Source: an uncultured Oscillospiraceae bacterium (GTDB lineage Bacteria > Bacillota > Clostridia > Oscillospirales > Ruminococcaceae). Taken from it: a DNA stretch of 41,246 nucleotides. A model generated the notes under the pieces. That model was given only the letters and a program-made list of their open reading frames with translations. It had not been told where the DNA came from and ran no database searches. The translations under genes and the position numbers were made by a program. Where the stretch lies: assembly GCA_949299455.1 (NCBI GenBank), contig CASGAN010000015.1, forward strand, positions 1 to 41,246, read 5' to 3'. Each line of letters starts with the position of its first letter. The first letter of the stretch is position 1. Shown piece by piece: positions 7,090-15,093 of the stretch.

Positions 7090-7119
7090 TTGTAAATAAA
7101 AATCGGATTGTGGTATAAT
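7090..7119 (+). promoter_or_regulatory. Proximal promoter of rlmB
   Basis: TTGTAA (7090-7095), 18-base spacer, TATAAT (7114-7119). It lies between the distal promoter and the rlmB ribosome site (AAGGAAAGGG at about 7142-7151), so rlmB may have tandem promoters. Confidence 0.55.
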
Positions 7120-7160
7120 AAAATATAAACGTAAGAAAAACAAGGAAAGGGCTTTCGGAC

Positions 7161-7910
7161 ATGGAAAAAGGAACACGAGATGTGCAGATGATCGGCGGAC
7201 GCAACGCGGTGATCGAAGCACTGCGGACAGGCAAAACGCCGGATACTGTATATATTGCGGAGGGAGAACTTTCGGGCAGTATCGGCAAGATCAAAGCGCT
7301 TGCCAGAGAATCGGGTGCGGTTGTGAAAACGGCTTCCAGAAAAAAGCTGGACGAGATGGCGCCGGATATTCATCATCAGGGTGTGCTGGCGATGTTTGCG
7401 TGTGCAGAGTATTCGACTGTGGAGGAGATTCTGGCAGTGTCCGAGCAAAAAGGAACCCCGCCGTTTGTGATTATTGCCGATGAGATTGAGGACCCGCATA
7501 ATTTGGGTGCAATTCTGCGGACAGCGGAAGCAGCGGGTGCAGACGGTGTGATTATTCCGAAGCGGCGCAGTGCTTCGCTGAATGCCACGGTATATAAGAC
7601 AAGCGCCGGTGCGGCATCGGTTGTCAAAGTGGCGCGTGTGCCCAATCTGGTTGCCTGCATCAAGGAACTGAAAGAGCGCAATATCTGGGTGTATGGCGCC
7701 GATATGGACGGCAATTCGTTTGACCGAACGGATCTGCGCGGTGCGGTTGCACTGGTGATCGGCTCGGAGGGCAGGGGAATGAGCCGTCTTGTCAAAGAAG
7801 CATGTGACTTTATTGTGTCACTGCCGATGTATGGACAGATCAATTCGCTCAATGCATCTGTTGCGGCAGGAATTTTGATGTATGAAGTGGTTCGTCAGCG
7901 GAATGCATGA
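7161..7910 (+). CDS. rlmB: 23S rRNA 2'-O-ribose methyltransferase, RlmB/TrmH family
   Basis: A SPOUT-class RNA methyltransferase of 249 residues, which methylates a ribose 2'-OH (G2251 of 23S rRNA in E. coli RlmB) using S-adenosylmethionine. The N-terminal substrate-binding domain starts MIGGRNAVIEALRTG. The knotted SPOUT domain carries the three motifs: DPHNLGAILRTAEAAGADG (motif 1), LVIGSEGRGMSRLV (motif 2) and INSLNASVAAGILMYE (motif 3). Length and domain order are normal. ATG 7161 has AAGGAAAGGG about 9 bases upstream. The next gene, an unrelated membrane protein, follows by 26 bases. RlmB and the closely related paralogues (YacO type) cannot be separated from sequence alone. Confidence 0.9.
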   Translation: MEKGTRDVQMIGGRNAVIEALRTGKTPDTVYIAEGELSGSIGKIKALARESGAVVKTASRKKLDEMAPDIHHQGVLAMFACAEYSTVEEILAVSEQKGTPPFVIIADEIEDPHNLGAILRTAEAAGADGVIIPKRRSASLNATVYKTSAGAASVVKVARVPNLVACIKELKERNIWVYGADMDGNSFDRTDLRGAVALVIGSEGRGMSRLVKEACDFIVSLPMYGQINSLNASVAAGILMYEVVRQRNA

Positions 7911-7936
7911 TAGAATAGGACAAAGGAGTGGGGAAG

Positions 7937-10432
7937 ATGGCAAACAGAATGAGTGTCGATGATATTTTGGAGGAGCTCAACCAAGGCGAGCATATGAAGG
8001 TGGATCGTCAGGGCTCGCCTTCTGTTGATATGGATAAAATTGATGAATTGATTCGCGATATTCTCACCAAAAACAAGGAAGAGGAACTGAAAAAAGACAG
8101 CCGCGAGTTTACGGACGAAGAAAAAGCAGAGATTGAACGTGAGGTTCGTGCGCAGACCAATTCGCTGACCAGACGGTTTGCTGCCATCCAAACAGAACAG
8201 AAAAAGGGACATACAGCGGCGATCCGTGTGCAGATTTCCGGCGAAGTAGATGATACGCCGTCGCCGTCGCTCGGCATGGGCGTAGAGGCATTCAAGGAGA
8301 TGCACAAAGCGCGGATGCAGCGTGTTGATGCATTTGTGCTGGAGCCGAAAAAGCCGCCGGAGATTCAAAAAGAGGCGCCGACCGTTGATTCGCCGCTTTC
8401 ACTTGCGCAAGCGGCGGATGAAGAGGTTCCATCGCCAAAAGCAGAGCCGCTTCAGAAAGAGATTGTATCAGAGTCAGAGGCCGTTTCGGCTGAGGCAGTG
8501 CAGACAAAAGAAGTGGCGAGTGAGCCGGAGACTGCGCTGAACGATGCAGCAGAAAACACGGGTATTGTAAAGGGATCCGAGACGGAAGAGGCATCTCTTC
8601 TGCTCAATGCAGCGATTGAAAATACTGCAGCAGAAACCATTGTTGAAACGCCGGTGCATGAAAAACAAAACGGACAAAAGGATTCAACGGAAGAATATGA
8701 ACTGACGGAGGAAGACGAGTATGTATTCCCCTCGCAGAAGCCGCAGGTGGCTGCTTTGCTCAAAAGAAGGCGGCGCCTTGCACAGGTGAGCTGTGTGCTG
8801 TCCGGGATCTGTGCGTTTTTAGGCATTCTGCTTGTGTGTGTGCAGATGGGCAAAGAGTCAGTCTACCTGTTCGGCGTCTTGGAAATTGACCCGCTTTATT
8901 ATGCAGTTTCGAATCTTGTATTGCTTGGTTTGTGTCTGGTTGCAAACTTCCCTATGTTTGATGGAATCGGCCGAGGATCGAAAAAAGATGGTTTTGCATT
9001 GATGACACTGCTGTTTACTGCCGCGTGCGGTGTGTTTTTTGTATTTGCGCCGGGTCAGATTGTGACAGAAGCTGCTGTCATGTATGCGCCAGTTGTGAGC
9101 CTTTCGTTGTTTGCAGGCGCCTGTGCGCGCGTATGGCAGACAAAACGCCAGGAAAAGAGCTTTTTGTTTATGACAGAAGACAACAGCGAGCGGTACGGTG
9201 TTTCGATTCCGCAGGAAAATGCAGTGTCCAGAGAGTTAGCGCGCGGACTTTCGGCGGAAAAGGAAGCGGTGCTTGCAGCGAATGTGAAGGCAAACTTTTT
9301 TGACGGATTTTTAACCCGGCTGCAAAAAGGATCGCCGATTGACGCGACATATGGGCGGTTTGCACTTGGTGCATTCTTTTTGGGCGTTTGCTGTGCAGGC
9401 GGTTATTATGCATTTACAAGCAACTTGTACGGCGTATTGACCGTTTTTTCCGCAGTAGAGGTGCTTGCATGCGGAATACTGGCACCTGTTATCTGCGAGA
9501 TGAGCCTGCATGGAAGCAAGACATTGTTTGAGGATTATGGTATTTCGGTTCCTGATTGGGAGAGTGTGCTGGATGCGGCAGATGTCAATGCTGCAATGAT
9601 GCATGCAACTGATTTGTTCCCGGAGGGTGCAGTGACGCTCCACGGTATCAAAACATTCCAGGGCACACGCATTGATACTGCAATCGTGGATGCAGCCAGT
9701 GTCGTCTGCAAGGCAAACAGCGTGCTCCGCAATACATTTTTATACATTATCAATGGCAGAGAAGAACTGTTAAAGCCGGTTGATTCCATTCAGTATGAGG
9801 ATTTGATGGGACTGTCCGCGTGGGTTGATCAAAAACGGATTTTGATCGGCAACCGTGATTTGATGATTCATCACTCGGTCGCAGTGCCGAAACGCGAGTA
9901 TGAAAACCAGTACCGCGAGCAAGGGCAGGAAGTCATCTACTTGGCGCGGGAAGGCGAGCTGTATGCCGCATTTATTGTGGAATTTATCGCTATGGAATCG
10001 GTACGCACAATGCTGTCCATTTTGCAGCGCCAAAAGATTGGTGTTGTCGTTTCATCGGTGGATGCTGCGATTGATGCAGACTTGCTGATGCGTGTGTTTG
10101 GACTGTCGTCAGAGGAAATCAAAGTGATCCCGGCAAGACTGCATGAGCAGTTTGAAGCCAAAATGCAGCCGCGTGAGCGCATGGGACTTACGCTGTTAAA
10201 CGGCGGTGAGATGGAAAGCTTTGCGGTTTCGCTGGCGGCCTGCAAGCTGCTGACACGCTGTGTACGCTTTGGCAAACGGTTATATTTGATTGGTACGATA
10301 CTGCTTTCGGTACTGTTGACAGCATTGTTTGCATTCGGACAAACGATTGCGCTCAGTGCGGCGGCTGTAGCCGGATGCAGCGTGATCTTGCTGCTTGTTT
10401 ATTGGATGTATCAGCGAAATTTGAAGATGTAA
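7937..10432 (+). CDS. Membrane protein resembling a catalytically dead P-type ATPase
   Basis: An 831-residue membrane protein. Residues 1 to about 275 are cytoplasmic, charged and Glu/Ala/Lys-rich (low complexity). Several membrane segments follow (VSCVLSGICAFLGILLV, AVSNLVLLGLCLVA, ALMTLLFTAACGVFFVF, FALGAFFLGVCCAGGYYAF, VLTVFSAVEVLACGIL). From about 545 the sequence tracks the P-type ATPase catalytic region: MMHATDLFPEGAVTL aligns with FDKTGTLTEG, then VDQKRILIGNRDLMI, then GELYAAFIVEF...VRTMLSILQRQKIGVVVSSVD, and last two membrane segments. DKTGT reads HATDL at 556-560, so the phosphorylated Asp is His; TGD reads SVD and GDGxND reads NGGEME. It cannot be a normal ion pump. ATG 7937 is preferred (AAAGGAG 8 bases upstream) over GTG 7928. 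Confidence 0.7.
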   Translation: MANRMSVDDILEELNQGEHMKVDRQGSPSVDMDKIDELIRDILTKNKEEELKKDSREFTDEEKAEIEREVRAQTNSLTRRFAAIQTEQKKGHTAAIRVQISGEVDDTPSPSLGMGVEAFKEMHKARMQRVDAFVLEPKKPPEIQKEAPTVDSPLSLAQAADEEVPSPKAEPLQKEIVSESEAVSAEAVQTKEVASEPETALNDAAENTGIVKGSETEEASLLLNAAIENTAAETIVETPVHEKQNGQKDSTEEYELTEEDEYVFPSQKPQVAALLKRRRRLAQVSCVLSGICAFLGILLVCVQMGKESVYLFGVLEIDPLYYAVSNLVLLGLCLVANFPMFDGIGRGSKKDGFALMTLLFTAACGVFFVFAPGQIVTEAAVMYAPVVSLSLFAGACARVWQTKRQEKSFLFMTEDNSERYGVSIPQENAVSRELARGLSAEKEAVLAANVKANFFDGFLTRLQKGSPIDATYGRFALGAFFLGVCCAGGYYAFTSNLYGVLTVFSAVEVLACGILAPVICEMSLHGSKTLFEDYGISVPDWESVLDAADVNAAMMHATDLFPEGAVTLHGIKTFQGTRIDTAIVDAASVVCKANSVLRNTFLYIINGREELLKPVDSIQYEDLMGLSAWVDQKRILIGNRDLMIHHSVAVPKREYENQYREQGQEVIYLAREGELYAAFIVEFIAMESVRTMLSILQRQKIGVVVSSVDAAIDADLLMRVFGLSSEEIKVIPARLHEQFEAKMQPRERMGLTLLNGGEMESFAVSLAACKLLTRCVRFGKRLYLIGTILLSVLLTALFAFGQTIALSAAAVAGCSVILLLVYWMYQRNLKM

Positions 10433-10467
10433 CAGGATGCATTAAAAATATTTTTATCTATTTACTA

Positions 10468-10517
10468 AAAAAACACTGTGATAACGAAAATTTTTTCGTA
10501 ATATCACAGTGTTTTTT
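10468..10517 (+). terminator. Intrinsic terminator after the P-type-ATPase-like gene
   Basis: AAAACACTGTGATA pairs with TATCACAGTGTTTT, extended inside by ACGAAAA/TTTTCGT, and ends in a run of seven T. Confidence 0.85.
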
Positions 10518-10528
10518 TGATTTTCGTA

Positions 10529-10557
10529 TTGTATTGTATGTGCGAATGTGATATTAT
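10529..10557 (+). promoter_or_regulatory. Possible promoter of the EF-G-like gene
   Basis: TTGTAT (10529-10534), 17-base spacer, TATTAT (10552-10557). It would give a leader of about 130 bases that contains the alternative hairpins at 10630-10677. Confidence 0.45.
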
Positions 10558-10629
10558 TTCTTTAACAAGCATCGTGCCATTTGTTTTATTTATCCAAAGA
10601 CGTAAAACCTGTTTGGCGTTCGAGCAAAA

Positions 10630-10677
10630 ACACAGCTGTGTCCGCGCCGCCGCTGTGTCAGTTTTAAACTGCGCGGA
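10630..10677 (+). promoter_or_regulatory. Leader with competing hairpins that can cover the ribosome site
   Basis: ACACAGC (10630-10636) can pair with GCTGTGT (10652-10658). Inside its loop lies TCCGCG (10641-10646), which can instead pair with CGCGGA (10672-10677), covering the GGAG ribosome site at 10675-10678. A perfect palindrome CAGTTTTAAACTG (10659-10671) is stacked between the arms. The two folds compete, the usual logic of a translational switch. No known riboswitch consensus was recognised. Confidence 0.4.
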
Positions 10678-10691
10678 GAAATGGTGACACT

Positions 10692-12761
10692 ATGAAACAG
10701 TACAGATCGAATCAAATCAAAAATGTTGCGGTTGCAGGCCACGGCGGCTCGGGCAAAACAACACTGGTGGAAGCGCTTTTATATTCAACCGGCGCATCGG
10801 ACCGTTTGGGAACGGTTGCAGGCGGAAATACCGTTTGTGACTATGATCCGGAGGAAATCAAACGGAAAGCTTCGATCAGCCTCGCGGTAGCGCCATATGA
10901 GTACCGGGATATAAAGGTGAATCTGCTTGATTGCCCGGGCCTGTTTGATTTTACCACCGGCTTGTATGAAGGTGTGCAGGCGGCAGGAAGCGTGCTCATT
11001 ACAATTTCCGGCAAATCGGGCGTGACAGTCGGCGCCAGAAAAGCATATAAACTTGCAAAGAAAAAAGGAAAATCACGCGTGATTTTTGTTTCGAAGCTGG
11101 ATCGTGAAAGCGCTGATTTTTACAAGGTACTCGAACAGTTAAAATCCATTTTCGGTCCTTCGGTTTGCCCGCTGGTCGTTCCGGTGATGCGTGACAAGAA
11201 GGTCGAATGCTATGTGGATTTAATCCAGATGAAAGCATATGCATATGAAAACGGCAAGGCAAAAGAAGTACCGGTGCCGCAGAGCGATCATCGCATTGAC
11301 GGTTTGATTGCTGCAATCAGTGAGGCCGTTGCAGAAACGGATGAGGAACTGTTTGAAAAATACTTCTCCGGCGAACAATTTACAAAAGAAGAGCTTGCAA
11401 AAGGCTTGCATGAGGGCATTAAAAACGGATCGGTTACACCGGTGTTCTGTGGTTCTGCACAGGAGATGGAGGCAATTGACCTGCTTTTAAACGGTATTGC
11501 TGATTTCCTGCCGACCGCACAGGAGATGACCGGTGTTGTGGCAGAAGATGAGATTGGTGATCCGGTTGAAATTATTTGTGACGAGGAAGGCCCGGTCGTT
11601 GCACAGGTGTTTAAAACGGTAGCAGACCCGTTTATCGGCAAGCTTTCGTATATCAAGGTGATTTCCGGTAAAATTTCGAGCGGTATGGAAGTTGTCAATC
11701 AGACAACGGGACAGACCGAAAAAGTCGGCAAGCTTTCGTATTTAAGAGGCAAAAAGCAAGAGGAAGCAAGCGTTGTGCCGGCAGGTGACATTGCCGTTGC
11801 CGCAAAGATGAACGCAGCAACAGGCGATACATTGTGCAATGGTGTTTCTGTGAAGGTGGAAAAACCGAAATATGATGCGCCGTGCTATTCCATGGCGATT
11901 ATGCCGAAAGCAAAAGGCGACGAGAGCAAGATTGCACAGGGCGTGCAGCGTCTGCTTGAGGAAGATGGCTCGCTTGCATTTACACAAAATGCAGAAACCC
12001 ATCAGCAGGTCATTTCCGGTTTGGGTGAGCAGCATCTCGATGTCGTCATCACAAAACTGAAAACAAAATTCGGCGCAGATGTCAATCTTGAACCGCCGAT
12101 TGTTGCATATCGTGAGACCATTCAAAAGAAAGTCAAAGTACAAGGCAAACACAAGAAACAGTCGGGTGGCCATGGCCAGTACGGTGATGTGTGGATTGAG
12201 TTTGAGCCGTATGAGGGCGAAGATCTTCTGTTCGATCAGAAAGTGGTCGGCGGCGCTGTGCCGAAGAACTACTTCCCGGCAGTAGAAAAAGGCCTGCGCG
12301 AATCGATTACCCGCGGTATTCTCGCCGGATACCCGGTTGTCGGACTGAAAGCAACACTGCTTGACGGTTCGTATCACCCGGTAGACTCCTCCGAGATGGC
12401 GTTTAAAACAGCGGCATCGCTTGCATATAAAGCCGGCATGCAGCAGGCTTCTCCTGTACTGCTTGAGCCGATCGGTCACTTGAGCGTCACGGTTCCTGAT
12501 GCAAATACAGGCGATATGATGGGCGAGCTGAACAAACGCCGCGGCCGTGTGCTTGGCATGTCACCGGATGAGGACGGAACCACTGTAATTGAAGCGGATG
12601 TTCCGATGAGCGAGATGCATGATTTTGCAACGCTTGTCCGTCAGATGACACAGGGCAGCGGATCGTTCACGTTTACATTTGAACGGTATGAACAGCTCCC
12701 GAATCAGCTGGCAGCAGGTGTCATTGAGCGCGCAAGAGTACTGTTTGGAACAGACGAATAA
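10692..12761 (+). CDS. EF-G-like translational GTPase (non-canonical paralogue)
   Basis: A 689-residue homologue of elongation factor G with the full five-domain layout: GTP-binding domain, beta-barrel domain II (about 290-370), then domains III-V (for example GGHGQYGDVWIEFEPYEGED and domain V LLEPIGHLSVTVPDANTGDMMGEL). The P-loop is GHGGSGKTT (16-24) instead of AHIDAGKTT. Switch II is DCPGLFDF (80-87) instead of DTPGHVDF, so the catalytic His is Leu84. G4 is SKLD instead of NKxD. This is the EF-G-like family seen beside true fusA in many Firmicutes; its role is not settled. The true fusA with rpsL/rpsG is not in the window. The ribosome site is either GGAG (13 bases) or GGTGA (4 bases) before ATG 10692. 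A 4-codon upstream frame (ATG 10681) overlaps the start as ATGA. Confidence 0.85.
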   Translation: MKQYRSNQIKNVAVAGHGGSGKTTLVEALLYSTGASDRLGTVAGGNTVCDYDPEEIKRKASISLAVAPYEYRDIKVNLLDCPGLFDFTTGLYEGVQAAGSVLITISGKSGVTVGARKAYKLAKKKGKSRVIFVSKLDRESADFYKVLEQLKSIFGPSVCPLVVPVMRDKKVECYVDLIQMKAYAYENGKAKEVPVPQSDHRIDGLIAAISEAVAETDEELFEKYFSGEQFTKEELAKGLHEGIKNGSVTPVFCGSAQEMEAIDLLLNGIADFLPTAQEMTGVVAEDEIGDPVEIICDEEGPVVAQVFKTVADPFIGKLSYIKVISGKISSGMEVVNQTTGQTEKVGKLSYLRGKKQEEASVVPAGDIAVAAKMNAATGDTLCNGVSVKVEKPKYDAPCYSMAIMPKAKGDESKIAQGVQRLLEEDGSLAFTQNAETHQQVISGLGEQHLDVVITKLKTKFGADVNLEPPIVAYRETIQKKVKVQGKHKKQSGGHGQYGDVWIEFEPYEGEDLLFDQKVVGGAVPKNYFPAVEKGLRESITRGILAGYPVVGLKATLLDGSYHPVDSSEMAFKTAASLAYKAGMQQASPVLLEPIGHLSVTVPDANTGDMMGELNKRRGRVLGMSPDEDGTTVIEADVPMSEMHDFATLVRQMTQGSGSFTFTFERYEQLPNQLAAGVIERARVLFGTDE

Positions 12762-12777
12762 AGAAACACATAACAAT

Positions 12778-12823
12778 AAACGCACAAAGAGAACAGCCAA
12801 AAGGCTGTTCTCTTTGTGCGTTT
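12778..12823 (+). terminator. Bidirectional terminator between convergent genes
   Basis: A perfect 21-bp stem, AAACGCACAAAGAGAACAGCC with GGCTGTTCTCTTTGTGCGTTT, over an AAAA loop. It lies between the EF-G-like gene and the convergent solute-binding gene and can serve both. Confidence 0.8.
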
Positions 12824-12847
12824 ATAAAAAAGAAAGGAGAGGAGATC

Positions 12848-14314
12848 TCATTGGGACTGCTGTTTTTTCCAAGAGCTCAGCTGATCTTGAACGATGCGTT
12901 GAATCTTATCAATGCCGGCGGCTCGTAAATCTTCGAGATATTTTGGCAGATACGTTTGAATATCGACGCTTCCGGTCATGAGAGAAGAATAGTATTGATC
13001 GCACACGCGTTCGGCGGCCTCAAGCTCAGAAGCAAACGGTGTCGGATCCACTGTAAACCCAAGCGTTTGAGACTTCTTTACAGATTCATTGAAGTCACGG
13101 AATACATCCCATTTGTTTAATGGTTCACCTTCGAGCGTTTTTAAGATAAACCAGTTTCCCTGTGTATATTGTACACCGGAATAGTCGTTGGAAATGCGGT
13201 GTACCTGACCTTTGTCGGTCAGTGTATAGTGTTTGCCTTCAATTCCGAAGTTGATCATGTTGCGCACTTCCGGATCAGTATTCAAACAGTTTAAAAATTC
13301 GACGCTTTCTATCGGGTGAATTGTTTTGGCATTGACGCACATGATGCCGCCGCGCGCCGATTCGGTTGTCATCACCTTTGGAGAGATTTCCTGTGTGACA
13401 ATATCATATCCGCGGTCAGCAGACCAGAGGACTTCAGAGTATGGACCGCCGGAAGAGATTTTGCAGAAAACGCGTTCATCTTTTACCAAGCTGCCGCTTT
13501 CTTTAATGGCGGCGTCCTCGTTGATATAGCCCTTTGTATAATAGTTGCGCATGGTGTTTAAACGGCTTTCACCAAGCGGCGTTTCCAGAATATTGACGAC
13601 TGTGCAGCTTTCATCCAGCGAGTTGACCATCAGCGGCAGATGACCGAGAAGCGTTTCATATCCGTCCTGTGCGAACAGGTTTCTGGCGTTTGTATCAAAT
13701 TCAAACGGGATATAGTCCGGCTCGTTTTTGGCGACGATATCAAGAATTGGTGCAAGTGATTCGATTGTTTGATATCGTGAAATATCGATTTGATATTTGT
13801 CTACAAGATCTTTTGCAAACATGAACATTTCAAGCACGCATGTTTCTTTATTCGTCGGGATGCCGTAAATATGGCCGTTGAGTGTCACGGCGTCCCAGTA
13901 AAACGGATGGATCGCTCCATACATTTCGCTTGCGGACGTTTCAAGATATCCTTCGAGCGGCATCCAGACGCCTCTTTGCGCATTGCCGATAAAATCTCCC
14001 TGTGTGGGTGTGGAACAAAACGCCACATCAAAATAGGCGCCGGAGCGAATGATCGCTGCTAACCGCTCACCGTAATCGGCCCATGCAATTTTGTTGTATG
14101 TGATAGTGACACCGATTTTTTCGGCAAGCAGTTCGTTGAGCGCTTCGTTGACCTCCGGTAAATCAGGATCCGGGTTGCCGATTGTATAATAGATCAGGTT
14201 GATCGGCTCTTTTTTTGGCGTTGTGTTATTTTGTAAGGCGTTTTCACAGCCGGAAGAGGCAAGCACAAATAAAAAGCATACAAAGGCAGTGATGATCTGA
14301 CGAATCCGGCTCAT
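12848..14314 (-). CDS. Sugar-type extracellular solute-binding lipoprotein (DUF3502-like)
   Basis: A 488-residue lipoprotein: signal peptide MSRIRQIITAFVCFLFVLAS and lipobox ASSGC with Cys23. The mature part is a family-1 type carbohydrate-binding protein (INLIYYTIGNPDPDLPEVNEALNE, GVTITYNKIAWADYGERLA, NGHIYGIPTNKE) with a C-terminal segment like DUF3502 (YSGVQYTQGNWF... KWDVFRDFNES). Such proteins normally bring oligosaccharides to an ABC importer. Here no permease or ATPase gene is adjacent; instead the start overlaps the stop of a response regulator gene by 4 bases (ATGA). It is probably a ligand receptor for the neighbouring histidine kinase, or works with permeases encoded elsewhere. The ligand cannot be told. 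Confidence 0.85.
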   Translation of the reverse strand: MSRIRQIITAFVCFLFVLASSGCENALQNNTTPKKEPINLIYYTIGNPDPDLPEVNEALNELLAEKIGVTITYNKIAWADYGERLAAIIRSGAYFDVAFCSTPTQGDFIGNAQRGVWMPLEGYLETSASEMYGAIHPFYWDAVTLNGHIYGIPTNKETCVLEMFMFAKDLVDKYQIDISRYQTIESLAPILDIVAKNEPDYIPFEFDTNARNLFAQDGYETLLGHLPLMVNSLDESCTVVNILETPLGESRLNTMRNYYTKGYINEDAAIKESGSLVKDERVFCKISSGGPYSEVLWSADRGYDIVTQEISPKVMTTESARGGIMCVNAKTIHPIESVEFLNCLNTDPEVRNMINFGIEGKHYTLTDKGQVHRISNDYSGVQYTQGNWFILKTLEGEPLNKWDVFRDFNESVKKSQTLGFTVDPTPFASELEAAERVCDQYYSSLMTGSVDIQTYLPKYLEDLRAAGIDKIQRIVQDQLSSWKKQQSQ

Positions 14315-15093
14315 TGTTTTTCTTCCTCCTTTTGCATGCTGCGCAGTTCGCTTGGAGAAACATCGTAATAGTGTCGGAACAGCGAGTAAAAGTAGCTTTG
14401 ATGCTGAAAGCCGACACGCCGTGCGATGTACGAAATTTTTTCGTCCGTCGTTTTTAACAGCTCATAGGCTACGTGCATCCGGTATGCGAGCACATATTCG
14501 CTGAACTTCATATGCGTTTCTTTCAAGAACGCCTGTCCGATATAAACGCTGTTCATTTGAAACATATCGGCAATATATTTGAGGTTTAAATTTTCGCTGT
14601 AAGAGCTTTGAACAATCAGCAGCACTTTGTTGGTGAGCTTCGAGAGACTTGACAGCGGAACGTGCAGAATCGGATCGACCTGCTCCATTGCAGTGTTTTG
14701 CGGAATCACACCGTGCAGATCGTTCACAATGACCTTTTCGATGATAGTTTGGAGTTTGATTTTGTCGATCGGCTTGAGCAGATAGTCGCGCGCACCTGCC
14801 AAAAGCGATTTGCGCACATAGTTAAAGTCATCGTATCCGCTCATCATGATAAACACACTGTTCTGCTCAGTGCGAGAAAGCTGTTCAATCAGCTCATATC
14901 CCCATTCTTCGCCGATGCGGACGTCAGTTAAAATGATATGCGGTTTTTGTGATAATGCAAGCTTGACTGCTTCCGAAAAGCTGTAAGCGGCTTGGATATC
15001 GGTGATTTCATACCGGTTCCAGTCGATGATGCGGCGAACGCCTTCGATGATATGCGGTTCATCATCTACAATAAGCATTTTATACATGTTCAT
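14311..15093 (-). CDS. AraC-type response regulator (YesN-like)
   Basis: 260 residues: an N-terminal receiver domain (MLIVDDEPHIIEG, phospho-acceptor Asp57 in HIILTDVRIG, Lys in LLKPIDK) and a C-terminal AraC helix-turn-helix pair (about 160-255: LKYIADMFQMNSVYIGQAFL, ISYIARRVGFQHQSYFYSLF). Phosphorylated by the kinase encoded upstream (overlap 14 bases), it should activate sugar-uptake genes. It is co-transcribed with the kinase and the solute-binding lipoprotein. Its DNA target is unknown. Confidence 0.9.
   Translation of the reverse strand: MNMYKMLIVDDEPHIIEGVRRIIDWNRYEITDIQAAYSFSEAVKLALSQKPHIILTDVRIGEEWGYELIEQLSRTEQNSVFIMMSGYDDFNYVRKSLLAGARDYLLKPIDKIKLQTIIEKVIVNDLHGVIPQNTAMEQVDPILHVPLSSLSKLTNKVLLIVQSSYSENLNLKYIADMFQMNSVYIGQAFLKETHMKFSEYVLAYRMHVAYELLKTTDEKISYIARRVGFQHQSYFYSLFRHYYDVSPSELRSMQKEEEKQ

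Noticed and set aside
6789-7499. Leftward open frame of 236 codons opposite rlmB and its leader
   Set aside because: It runs antisense to rlmB and over two good promoters, has no recognisable domain, and its composition (many His, Arg, Phe, Cys) is that of a shadow frame.
10681-10695. Tiny frame ATG-GTG-ACA-CTA-TGA before the EF-G-like gene as a leader peptide
   Set aside because: Its start lies only 2 bases after GGAG, too close for normal initiation; kept only as a remark on the leader.
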